DNA of 64,000 nucleotides from Candidatus Mediterraneibacter surreyensis (GTDB lineage: Bacteria; Bacillota; Clostridia; Lachnospirales; Lachnospiraceae), in the NCBI GenBank assembly GCA_019118885.1, contig DWYB01000079.1:48947-112946 (forward strand), read 5' to 3'. The number at the start of each line of letters is the position of its first letter. Within the stretch, counting starts at the first letter, position 1. Of the stretch, positions 8,336-14,410 are shown piece by piece. A model generated the notes under the pieces. The model was not told the origin of the DNA and made no database searches. It saw only the letters and a list, made by a program, of their open reading frames with translations. Both the position numbers and the translations under genes were made by a program.

Positions 8336-8476
8336 ATGTCGATTTTAGTGAACAGTTTAACCAGGCTCTATGAATCGGGCAGACTCACAAAAGAACAGAT
8401 CAAAGAGCGGGTAGAGAAAGGATCCATCAATGAGGAGGAGTACCAGGAGATCACAGGAGAAGCATACGAGTCCTGA
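8336..8476 (+). CDS. XkdX-family phage protein
   Basis: 46 residues. 'LTRLYESGRLTKEQIKERV' followed by 'G.I...EY.EITGEAY' is the XkdX signature, a very short protein encoded after tail-fibre genes in many Bacillus and Clostridia phages; its function is unknown. It begins two bases after the previous stop, with AAGGGG about 10 bases upstream. Confidence 0.85.
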   Translation: MSILVNSLTRLYESGRLTKEQIKERVEKGSINEEEYQEITGEAYES

Positions 8477-8648
8477 CCGCTTCGAATGCACCCATGCACA
8501 CGGCGGCAGGATTTGCCATCTTTACCTGAAGGAATGCGACCGGAAGTGTAAACACAGCGGGTCCTGCAGCCATTGCATAAATTACTTTATTCCGATGTCG
8601 CAAAAACCGTGCAGGGGCTGCGCCGGATTAGAAAGGAGGAACCCGTGA
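8430..8648 (+). CDS. Cysteine-rich small phage protein (putative metal-binding knuckle)
   Basis: Open frame of 72 codons that starts within xkdX and ends as ATGA with the next start. From about residue 20 it contains nine cysteines and several histidines ('CTHAHGGRICHLYLKEC', 'CKHSGSCSHC', 'CRGC'), a spacing that would suit one or two zinc sites. Stop-start overlap with 8648 suggests translation. The exact start is uncertain: the first ~17 codons overlap xkdX and may not be used. No family recognised. Confidence 0.5.
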   Translation: MRRSTRRSQEKHTSPDRFECTHAHGGRICHLYLKECDRKCKHSGSCSHCINYFIPMSQKPCRGCAGLERRNP

Positions 8649-8962
8649 TGGAGGACTACATACCCAGAGTGGAACACGAGGAATTCGCAAAGCGGATCGA
8701 TGACGAACAGAATCGTCAGAATCACCGCCTGGCAGAACTCGAAAAAGCCACGAAAGAAATCAACTCCCTCACCGTTTCCGTGGAAAAGATGGCTCTTAGC
8801 ACGGAAACCATGGCAAGGGAGCTGGGAGAGCAGGGCAAGCGACTGGATCACCTGGAGAGCGTTCCGGGAAAGAACTGGACAGCCCTGCAGACAGGTATCA
8901 TCAACGCCCTGGCAGCGGCCATTGGCGGCGGCATTGCAGCGGCAATCATTAGTTTCATGTAA
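8648..8962 (+). CDS. XhlA-like phage lysis accessory protein
   Basis: 104 residues. Residues 10-75 are a coiled coil rich in E/K/L ('AELEKATKEINSLTVSVEKM'), and the C-terminus is one membrane segment ('ALAAAIGGGIAAAIISFM'). This layout, next to a holin and an endolysin, matches hemolysin XhlA-type proteins that help the holin/lysin step. The GTG at 8645 is out of frame; ATG 8648 has GGAGGAACCC upstream. Confidence 0.7.
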   Translation: MEDYIPRVEHEEFAKRIDDEQNRQNHRLAELEKATKEINSLTVSVEKMALSTETMARELGEQGKRLDHLESVPGKNWTALQTGIINALAAAIGGGIAAAIISFM

Positions 8963-8976
8963 GGAGGATAACAGAC

Positions 8977-9258
8977 ATGGCAACAGAAAAGACAGAAGCA
9001 ACCCAGACCACAGAAACCACAGAGGAAAAGAAGATGCCCAGCAAGGCGACTGTGATCAGGACGGCAGTCCTGATCCTGGCCATTATCAATAACGCCCTGG
9101 CGATCTTCGGGAAAAGCCCGCTGCCGATTGACAGCGAGACGCTGACAGAAGTGATCAGCTTCGGATTTACAACCGTGGCGGCATTTGTGACTTGGTGGTA
9201 CAACAACAGCTTCACCCAGAAAGCTATCAAGGCGGATAAAGAAAACGGACTGGGATAA
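8977..9258 (+). CDS. Phage holin (SPP1-type)
   Basis: 93 residues with a hydrophilic T/E/K-rich first ~25 residues, membrane segment 'VIRTAVLILAIINNALAIFG', a short loop and a second segment 'VISFGFTTVAAFVTWWYNNS'. The 'FVTWWYNNSFT' motif is typical of small Firmicute holins of the SPP1 group. It would permeabilise the membrane to release the endolysin encoded downstream. A terminator-like hairpin follows at 9276-9309. Confidence 0.85.
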   Translation: MATEKTEATQTTETTEEKKMPSKATVIRTAVLILAIINNALAIFGKSPLPIDSETLTEVISFGFTTVAAFVTWWYNNSFTQKAIKADKENGLG

Positions 9259-9275
9259 TAGCAGGAATGACGTAA

Positions 9276-9309
9276 GGCAGGGACGCATAAAAGCGCCCTG
9301 CCTGTTTTT
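9276..9309 (+). terminator. Hairpin with T-run after holin gene
   Basis: GGCAGGG (9276-9282) pairs with CCCTGCC (9296-9302), with CGC/GCG extending the stem, followed by TGTTTTT. It lies between holin and endolysin, and may only partly stop transcription because the endolysin gene has no obvious promoter of its own. Confidence 0.7.
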
Positions 9310-9329
9310 ATGAAAGCGAGGGAACGGAA

Positions 9330-10910
9330 ATGACGAAACAGGAATTTATAAACCAGATCGCAGGGTACGTCCAGAAGTACGCACCGCAATACGGGATCAA
9401 GTGCAACAGCGCCGTCATCGCCCAGGCGATCCTTGAGAGTGGATGGGGAGAAAGCAGGCTGGCAGCCGAGTACCACAATTACTTCGGATTGAAGTGCGGC
9501 ACGAAGTGGACAGGACCATCCGTCAATATGACCACCCATGAAGAATACCAGCCGGGAACTCTGACAGAGATCAAGGACAACTTCCGGGTTTACTCCAGCA
9601 TGGAGGAAGGCGTGAAGGGATACTTCGAGTTTATCCAGCTTGAGCGCTACCAGAATCTGAAAGGGATCACGGATCCGCAGACTTATCTGCAGACCATCCG
9701 TAATGACGGATATGCCACCAGTACCACCTACGTGGAAAACACGATGGCGCTCGTAAATCAGTACAACTTAACACAGTATGATGGAAAGGAAGGAAATGCA
9801 ATGGGAGTAACAGCACAGGACGTATTAAACGTTATGAGATCATGGCTCGGGTACAGTGAAGCCAATGGAAAGTTCAAACAGATCATCGACCTTTACAATA
9901 GCCACAAGCCGTTGGCAAGGGGATATGCCGTGAAGTACACGGATGAATGGTGCGATACGTGTGTGTCGGCGGCAGCCATCAAAGCAGGAGCCGTTGACCT
10001 GATTGGGACAGAATGCGGCTGCGAGGAACACGTCAAAATCTTCAAAGCAAAGGGAATCTGGATCGAGGATGGTACGATCACGCCGCAGCCTGGAGACATT
10101 ATTCTTTTTAACTGGGATGGCAGCACCCAGCCTAATGACGGATACAGTGACCACATTGGATATGTGGAGAGCGTCTCCGGAAGAACGATCACGACTATCG
10201 AAGGAAACAAAGGTCAGGCTGTTGCCAGAAGAACACTGTCTGTTGGAGCAGGAAATATCCGTGGATACGCAAGACCGAAGTACGGGGCCGGCAGCGGAAG
10301 CACGACACCGTCTACGCCTTCAAAATCTGTTTCCCAGGTTGCTGATGAAGTAATCGCAGGCAAGTGGGGTAACGGCGATGCCAGAAAGAACGCCCTGGAA
10401 GCGGCAGGATACAATTACAGCGAGGTCCAGGCGGCAGTCAACGCAAAACTCTCCGGCGGCGGATCCGCTCCAGCAAAGAAGTCCAATTCGGAAATCGCCA
10501 AAGAGGTCATTGCTGGGAAGTGGGGCAACGGCGATGATCGTAAAAAGAAGCTGCAGGCGGCGGGGTACGATTACAACGCTGTCCAGGCAGAGGTTAACAA
10601 GCAGCTTGGAAGTTCCGGATCCACTCCGAAAAAGAGCGTGGATGTCATCGCCCAGGAAGTGATCGCCGGAAAATGGGGCAACGGGGATGACAGAAAGAAC
10701 CGCTTGACTGCGGCAGGGTACGATTACAATGCTGTCCAGAAAGCGGTCAATGCCAAACTCGCCGGATCGTCCTCCGGGAAATCTGTGACAGAACTGGCCA
10801 AAGAAGTGATTGCAGGAAAGTGGGGGAACGGAGCCGACAGAAAGAACCGCCTGACGGCCGCCGGATACGACTATAATGCCGTGCAGAAGAAAGTCAATGA
10901 ACTCCTTTAA
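9330..10910 (+). CDS. Modular endolysin: glucosaminidase + CHAP-type amidase/peptidase + four CPL-7 repeats
   Basis: 526 residues. Residues 1-~148 are a glucosaminidase domain with 'AILESGWGESRLAAEYHNYF' (catalytic Glu36 candidate). Residues ~155-315 form a CHAP/NlpC-like domain with 'DEWCDTCVSAAA' (Cys208) and 'DHIGYVESV' (His275). Four ~39-residue CPL-7 wall-binding repeats follow (about 334-371, 384-420, 437-473, 485-526), each with 'EVIAGKWGNG..RK..L.AAGY'. Two cutting domains attack glycan and peptide bonds. An in-frame ATG at 9801 with AGGAAGG seven bases upstream could yield a separate CHAP-CPL-7 protein. Confidence 0.93.
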   Translation: MTKQEFINQIAGYVQKYAPQYGIKCNSAVIAQAILESGWGESRLAAEYHNYFGLKCGTKWTGPSVNMTTHEEYQPGTLTEIKDNFRVYSSMEEGVKGYFEFIQLERYQNLKGITDPQTYLQTIRNDGYATSTTYVENTMALVNQYNLTQYDGKEGNAMGVTAQDVLNVMRSWLGYSEANGKFKQIIDLYNSHKPLARGYAVKYTDEWCDTCVSAAAIKAGAVDLIGTECGCEEHVKIFKAKGIWIEDGTITPQPGDIILFNWDGSTQPNDGYSDHIGYVESVSGRTITTIEGNKGQAVARRTLSVGAGNIRGYARPKYGAGSGSTTPSTPSKSVSQVADEVIAGKWGNGDARKNALEAAGYNYSEVQAAVNAKLSGGGSAPAKKSNSEIAKEVIAGKWGNGDDRKKKLQAAGYDYNAVQAEVNKQLGSSGSTPKKSVDVIAQEVIAGKWGNGDDRKNRLTAAGYDYNAVQKAVNAKLAGSSSGKSVTELAKEVIAGKWGNGADRKNRLTAAGYDYNAVQKKVNELL

Positions 10911-10926
10911 ATTAGGCAAAAAGAAA

Positions 10927-10960
10927 CCCGGTGGGAGAAAATCCCGCCGGGCAATTTTTT
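10927..10960 (+). terminator. Intrinsic terminator after endolysin gene
   Basis: CCCGGTGGGA (10927-10936) pairs with TCCCGCCGGG (10942-10951) with one mismatch-tolerant G-T position, followed by CAATTTTTT. It ends the plus-strand late operon and faces the minus-strand gene at 10967. Confidence 0.85.
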
Positions 10961-10966
10961 ATGTGG

Positions 10967-11275
10967 TCATAACTGGATGCAATGGTTGAACGCAGACAAA
11001 AGAGCCTCGCCCTCTGTTTCGTATCCGCTCAGATCAGAAGATGGAAACAGATCATCAATACATTCAAGCCGTAATTCTATAAAACTAACGCCAGCCTCAT
11101 CTTCTGTCTCAACTGGACGATATACGCTGAATTCATAAAGGCTACATCTGCGCTCCACATCCCGGTAACAATGCGCCACAACCACATAATCCTGAAAGCG
11201 AACAGTCTTGCCATCGCCACGCATATCGTATCTCATTTCCAAATTTTCCATTGAAGTCGTTTCAAATTTTTTCAT
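10967..11275 (-). CDS. Prophage hypothetical protein, 102 residues
   Basis: Acidic protein on the minus strand. Visible text: 'MENLEMRYDMRGDGKTVRFQ', 'FSVYRPVETEDEAGVSFIEL', 'LSGYETEGEALLSAFNHC'. No membrane segment, no motif I recognise. It is transcribed from the 105-nt promoter unit at 11300-11404 and so is probably co-controlled with the small membrane proteins at 12038-12336. Position beyond the lysis genes and opposite strand suggest a lysogenic-conversion or control gene. Confidence 0.7.
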   Translation of the reverse strand: MKKFETTSMENLEMRYDMRGDGKTVRFQDYVVVAHCYRDVERRCSLYEFSVYRPVETEDEAGVSFIELRLECIDDLFPSSDLSGYETEGEALLSAFNHCIQL

Positions 11276-11299
11276 TTTTCAAAACCGCCTTTCCTTTTG

Positions 11300-11404
11300 T
11301 TGTTGGTATATTAACTCTGGTCACGGGGTAATTCAAGTCATTTATAACCCGTAAATTAACCAAAAATATAACAGGTAAGGCCGCCGGATTTTGTTAGTAT
11401 TTTA
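11300..11404 (-). promoter_or_regulatory. Phage promoter unit, copy A (drives 10967-11275)
   Basis: 105 nt alignable without gaps to 12355-12459. On the minus strand: -35 TTGAAT (plus 11331-11336), 17-nt spacer, -10 TAATAT (11308-11313). Upstream of -35 lies the strongly conserved block AACCCGTAAATTAACC, and both ends of the unit carry TTGTTrGTATnTTA boxes (11300-11313 and 11391-11404), 91 bases apart. Likely bound by a phage regulator. Confidence 0.65.
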
Positions 11405-11435
11405 AGGGGATTTATAAGAAAAGAGAGGGCGGGAA

Positions 11436-11648
11436 TTACCCTCTCGGAAAGATAAAGATATCATAGACCTGTTGCGGAGACAGAGAATACCGCCTCGCAA
11501 TCAGCCGGATGTATTTCAGATTGAACTCGCCCCGACCATTCCAGATCGTGGAAAAGTTCGGGACAGACATGCCGATGGCTCCGGCAAGGTCTTTGCACTT
11601 ATCGCCGTGGGCATGCATGACTTCTTCAAGCATTGGCTTATTATACAC
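11436..11648 (-). CDS. Small HTH (XRE/Cro-like) regulator
   Basis: 70 residues from GTG 11648, chosen because GGAGGTG lies seven bases upstream; the open frame extends further but without a site. 'MHAHGDKCKDLAGAIGMSVP' and 'FSTIWNGRGEFNLKYIRLIA' form a helix-turn-helix of the XRE type, and 'SLSPQQVYDIFIF' closes the domain. It is the only DNA-binding gene in this end of the prophage and a candidate to act on the paired promoter units on either side. That link is inference. Confidence 0.7.
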   Translation of the reverse strand: MYNKPMLEEVMHAHGDKCKDLAGAIGMSVPNFSTIWNGRGEFNLKYIRLIARRYSLSPQQVYDIFIFPRG

Positions 11649-12037
11649 AGAGATGCACCTCCCTTCATTTTTCAGAAAGAACAGATTGCCATGTCGCCTG
11701 TCGGATGCGCCCGACAGAAAGAGCGTCCGCTGATACGGCACAGCGGCCAAACCTCGTGCTTGGCTTCACATCACCAAAACCTTTCTCCGCAAAGCGGAAA
11801 ACAAAGTGGACGGGTTGCACCAGGACATCGGCATCCTGCAGGATGGATACAGAACCGTCATGGTTTTAAGGCTTTCACATTAAAAACCAGGCAAACTTGT
11901 TGGCTGACACTCAGACATGGCATTGTTCTTCGCTCCCCTCACGCTTCACACGGGAATCCGTGCTTCCTGCCTCCCGGACTTGGGACCGGGCATCGGTGGC
12001 TTAGAGCCGGGGCAGCCACGCCCCGGAGCGGAAACGA
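11649..12037. other. 389-nt stretch without a clear gene; GC-rich inverted repeats
   Basis: No frame with a credible start and ribosome site was found. The part nearest the 31-residue gene has stable inverted repeats: CCGGGGC/GCCCCGG (12007-12013 with 12020-12026) and CCCGG/CCGGG (11973-11977 with 11986-11990). These may be a terminator or structured 3' RNA for the minus-strand transcript from 12336. A plus-strand segment around 11770-11880 would read as a short coiled coil but lacks a start and could be a gene remnant. Confidence 0.4.
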
Positions 12038-12133
12038 TTATCTGAAGATCAGCAGGGCCAGGCCACACACCACAACGGCCAACTCTGCGATCCGGAAGAT
12101 AAGTTCCGCAATGGATAATCCTATCCGTTTCAT
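12038..12133 (-). CDS. Tiny membrane protein, 31 residues
   Basis: Reads 'MKRIGLSIAELIFRIAEL' then a single hydrophobic segment 'AVVVCGLALLIFR' and stop. ATG 12133 is preceded by GGAGGTTGTGTCA. It follows the 41-residue gene on the same strand. The size and build resemble short holin-like or type I toxin peptides of Firmicutes, but no antisense RNA was demonstrated, so the role is open. Confidence 0.5.
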   Translation of the reverse strand: MKRIGLSIAELIFRIAELAVVVCGLALLIFR

Positions 12134-12210
12134 TGACACAACCTCCTAACCTGTGGTAGAATTGTGACACCAAGGGAGAGGGGAATGAACCCTCCACCAA
12201 GGCGTCCGCC

Positions 12211-12336
12211 TTAGAAAACGATGAAGCGGATTACCGCAATCAATGTTCCGATTTCCAAGGCAAGCTGTGTGAGTGCTGCTATCACTTTGCACAGCTTTTT
12301 TATTTGCCGCTCGGCTTTTTCCAAATCCATTGGCAT
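12211..12336 (-). CDS. Tiny membrane protein, 41 residues
   Basis: ATG 12336 has AAAGGAGG four bases upstream; a second ATG lies at 12330 and would suit the site better (10 bases). It reads 'MDLEKAERQIKKLCKV' (amphipathic, charged) then a hydrophobic stretch 'LALEIGTLIAVIRFIVF'. It is the first gene behind promoter unit copy B and likely forms an operon with the 31-residue gene. Unknown function; a membrane-active peptide is plausible. Confidence 0.55.
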   Translation of the reverse strand: MPMDLEKAERQIKKLCKVIAALTQLALEIGTLIAVIRFIVF

Positions 12337-12354
12337 GTCCTCCTTTCCTTTAGG

Positions 12355-12459
12355 TTGTGTGTATGTTACCTTGGAAACCGGGTAAATTCAAGTCATTTAT
12401 AACCCGCAAATTTACCAAAATTATAAGACCGTAAATTCCTCATTTTTGTTGGTATCTTA
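12355..12459 (-). promoter_or_regulatory. Phage promoter unit, copy B (drives 12211-12336)
   Basis: Same architecture and same spacing as copy A: minus-strand -35 TTGAAT (plus 12386-12391), 17-nt spacer, -10 TAACAT (12363-12368), upstream block with GGTAAATT/AATTTACC inverted repeat and end boxes at 12355-12368 and 12446-12459. The first end box matches the consensus at 11 of 14 positions. Confidence 0.65.
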
Positions 12460-12543
12460 TCCTATTTTATAAAAAGAAAGTTATTGAATTTTATAACAAG
12501 AACACCGATAATCATAAGTACCAAAACAAGGGAGGAAGCAGGG

Positions 12544-13590
12544 ATGGGACACATTTTTTCACATGTGACACGTTCAGACAGGATTACAATAGAAGCCATG
12601 CTAAAGGCGGGAAGCAGCCGTAAAGAAATCGCAGAGAAGATCGGGGTACATATCAGCACGATTTACCGGGAGGAAAAGAGAGGTCGCTACATCCACACAA
12701 ACAGCGACCTGACTGAGGAGGAAAGGTATTCCCCGGACATCGCAGACGAAAAATACCGGGAGAACCTGAAAGCAAAGGGACCAGACCTCAAGATCGGAAA
12801 AGACCACAAGCTGGCAGAGTACATAGAAGACAAGATCGTGAACGAGGACTACAGCCCCGGAGCTGTCCTCGGAGAGATTAAGCAAAAGGGAATTCAGTTT
12901 GATACCACGATCAGCAAGACCACATTATACAGCTATATCGACAAGGACGTCTTCGCCGGGATTACGAACAAAGACCTCCCGGTTAAAGGAACCAGAAGAA
13001 AGAAGAATAAAAAGGTCAGAAAGACCCAGTCAAGAAAGGCGGCAGGGGACAGTATCGAGAAACGTCCGGAGGAGATCCAGAGCCGGGAAGAATTCGGGCA
13101 CTGGGAGATGGATACCGTGGTCGGCAAGAAAGGCGAGAGCAAACATAGCCTCCTGGTGCTGACAGAGAGGAAAACCAGGGAAGAGATCATCGTTCTGCTC
13201 TACGAACACACCATGGAAATGGTAGTCAAGGCGCTGGATAACCTGGAAGAAAAGTGGGGATCCTTATTCCCTCAGATTTTTAAGACCATTACTGTGGACA
13301 ATGGCTCAGAGTTTTCAGACTGCAAGGGGATTGAAAAATCAACGATCGGGGAGGGCAGCAGGACAAAGGTCTACTACTGCCACCCATACAGTAGCTGGGA
13401 ACGTGGAAGCAACGAGGTCACAAACCGGATGGTGCGCCGCAAGGTGCCGAAGGGAACAAACTTCGATGATCGGACAGAGGAAGACATCCAAGAAGTGGAG
13501 AACTGGATCAACAACTACCCCAGGGAACTGTTCGACTACGAGACAGCCCAGATGCAGTTTGACAGGGAACTGGAACTTCTGGTAGCATAG
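12544..13590 (+). CDS. IS30-family transposase
   Basis: 348 residues from ATG 12544, behind AGGGAGGAAGCAGGG. N-terminal HTH: 'LKAGSSRKEIAEKIGVHIST' with 'IYREEKRGRY', the hallmark of IS30 enzymes. The DDE catalytic core shows 'HWEMDTVVGKKGESKHSLLV' (first Asp), 'TITVDNGSEFSD' (second Asp) and 'YYCHPYSSWERGSNEV' (Glu). The reading frame is intact and could be active. I found no convincing terminal inverted repeats on either side, so whether this is a complete insertion sequence or a single captured gene is open. Confidence 0.9.
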   Translation: MGHIFSHVTRSDRITIEAMLKAGSSRKEIAEKIGVHISTIYREEKRGRYIHTNSDLTEEERYSPDIADEKYRENLKAKGPDLKIGKDHKLAEYIEDKIVNEDYSPGAVLGEIKQKGIQFDTTISKTTLYSYIDKDVFAGITNKDLPVKGTRRKKNKKVRKTQSRKAAGDSIEKRPEEIQSREEFGHWEMDTVVGKKGESKHSLLVLTERKTREEIIVLLYEHTMEMVVKALDNLEEKWGSLFPQIFKTITVDNGSEFSDCKGIEKSTIGEGSRTKVYYCHPYSSWERGSNEVTNRMVRRKVPKGTNFDDRTEEDIQEVENWINNYPRELFDYETAQMQFDRELELLVA

Positions 13591-13762
13591 GGGGACAGAA
13601 AATAGAACAGAGCAAAGCAGGAAAGAAAATGGGACGTATCTGTCTATTTTTCACAAAACGAAACAGGGAGCATTGTGCAAAACAATGAAGTGAAGTTTTG
13701 CAATAAATTTTTTGCATTTAATGCTTGACTTTTTGCTTTTAAGAATTTTAAACCAGAAAATA

Positions 13763-13791
13763 TTGACATACCCCGGGAAATATGGTATTTT
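13763..13791 (+). promoter_or_regulatory. Promoter of the tRNA pair
   Basis: -35 TTGACA (13763-13768), 17-nt spacer, -10 TATTTT (13786-13791), ending 30 bases before tRNA-Ala. The -35 is a perfect consensus hexamer. Confidence 0.75.
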
Positions 13792-13821
13792 ATAAAAGTT
13801 CTTATAAGAACACATTTTCCT

Positions 13822-13894
13822 GGGGGATTAGCTCAGTTGGGAGAGCGCCTGCCTTGCAAGCAGGAGGTCACGAGTTCGACTCTCGTATTCTCCA
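13822..13894 (+). tRNA. tRNA-Ala (anticodon TGC)
   Basis: 73 nt. Acceptor stem GGGGGAT pairs with ATTCTCC (two G-T pairs), D-arm AGCTCAGTTGGGAGAGC, anticodon stem CCTGC/GCAGG enclosing CTTGCAA, T-arm GAGTTCGACTC. CCA is not encoded. Confidence 0.97.
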
Positions 13895-13912
13895 TTCGGC
13901 TATAAGCGCTGC

Positions 13913-13972
13913 GGATAAAGGCAAATGAAAGACTATTTATTTGTGTAAATAGCTTTTCATTTGTCTTTATCC
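13913..13972. other. Long hairpin between the two tRNA genes
   Basis: GGATAAAG (13913-13920) pairs with CTTTATCC (13965-13972). Inside, CAAATGAAA pairs with TTTCATTTG and CTATTTA with TAAATAG around a short loop, giving a nearly continuous ~26-bp stem. It has no T-run. It could be an RNA-processing signal in the tRNA transcript or a small palindromic repeat. Confidence 0.6.
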
Positions 13973-14001
13973 ATAGGGCGGAAGCTGTAATTAAATAATG
14001 G

Positions 14002-14074
14002 TCCTCCTTAGCTCAGTCGGTAGAGCATTCGGCTGTTAACCGAAGTGTCGTTGGTTCAAGTCCAACAGGGGGAG
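14002..14074 (+). tRNA. tRNA-Asn (anticodon GTT)
   Basis: 73 nt. Acceptor TCCTCCT/AGGGGGA, D-arm AGCTCAGTCGGTAGAGC, anticodon stem TTCGG/CCGAA around CTGTTAA, T-arm GTTGGTTCAAGTCCAAC. CCA is not encoded. It is transcribed with tRNA-Ala. Confidence 0.97.
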
Positions 14075-14079
14075 CTTAC

Positions 14080-14115
14080 AAAACCCGTAAATTCAATGTT
14101 TACGGGTTTTATTTT
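14080..14115 (+). terminator. Terminator after tRNA-Asn
   Basis: AAAACCCGTAAA (14080-14091) pairs with TTTACGGGTTTT (14099-14110) and is followed by ATTTTATT. Perfect 12-bp stem. Confidence 0.85.
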
Positions 14116-14410
14116 ATTCTGAAAATTTCTGTGGCGTCTGTCAGAATGGTGTATTTATCGTGTCAATCATATCACAATCGAATCGATTTTATTGACTTCC
14201 GCAATCAGACCCGTGCGACGATATGGAAAGCGGCTATTTTCATGTCGTGACAAATAATATAAGATGGTATCTAAGCGAAGAAACTTTTAAATGATAAACC
14301 TGATTATTTTAAAAAGTGACATATCAGTTTTAAAATTATGGCATGTACTAAGAACGGACGAGATGATAAGCTGATTTCAACAAATAAATCTTGATAGGAG
14401 GAGTAAGTGA
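14116..14410. other. Non-coding leader before the sugar ABC locus
   Basis: AT-rich, no gene. It must hold the promoter of the binding-protein gene, but I cannot name one set of hexamers with confidence. The ribosome binding site GATAGGAGGAG at about 14393-14403 is clear. Confidence 0.4.

Larger units (their letters stand above)
1..12459. mobile_element. P2-like prophage, right part (tail, DGR, lysis, minus-strand control genes)
   Basis: Continuous run of contractile-tail genes in P2 order (X, D, V, U, W, J, I, fibre), followed by a DGR, XkdX-type protein, XhlA-like protein, holin and endolysin, with many ATGA overlaps between neighbours. Head, replication and integration genes are not present, so the prophage begins before base 1. 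The right boundary is not proven: I saw no att repeat, and I set the end at the second copy of the phage-type promoter unit. The IS30-type gene and the tRNA pair lie just beyond. Confidence 0.85.

Noticed and set aside
10320-10919. Minus-strand frame of 199 codons opposite the CPL-7 repeats
   Set aside because: Its repeats merely mirror the repeats of the endolysin.
11770-11880. Short plus-strand coiled-coil-like reading
   Set aside because: No start codon or ribosome site, and minus-strand genes surround it; at most a remnant.
13591-13780. Search for IS30 terminal inverted repeats and a prophage att site near the tRNAs
   Set aside because: No convincing matching pair found by eye between 12420-12543 and 13591-13780; not reported as ends.
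14080-14110. Similarity of the tRNA terminator stem (CCCGTAAA) with the phage promoter block
   Set aside because: Only 9-10 bases shared, explained by the terminator palindrome; judged chance.
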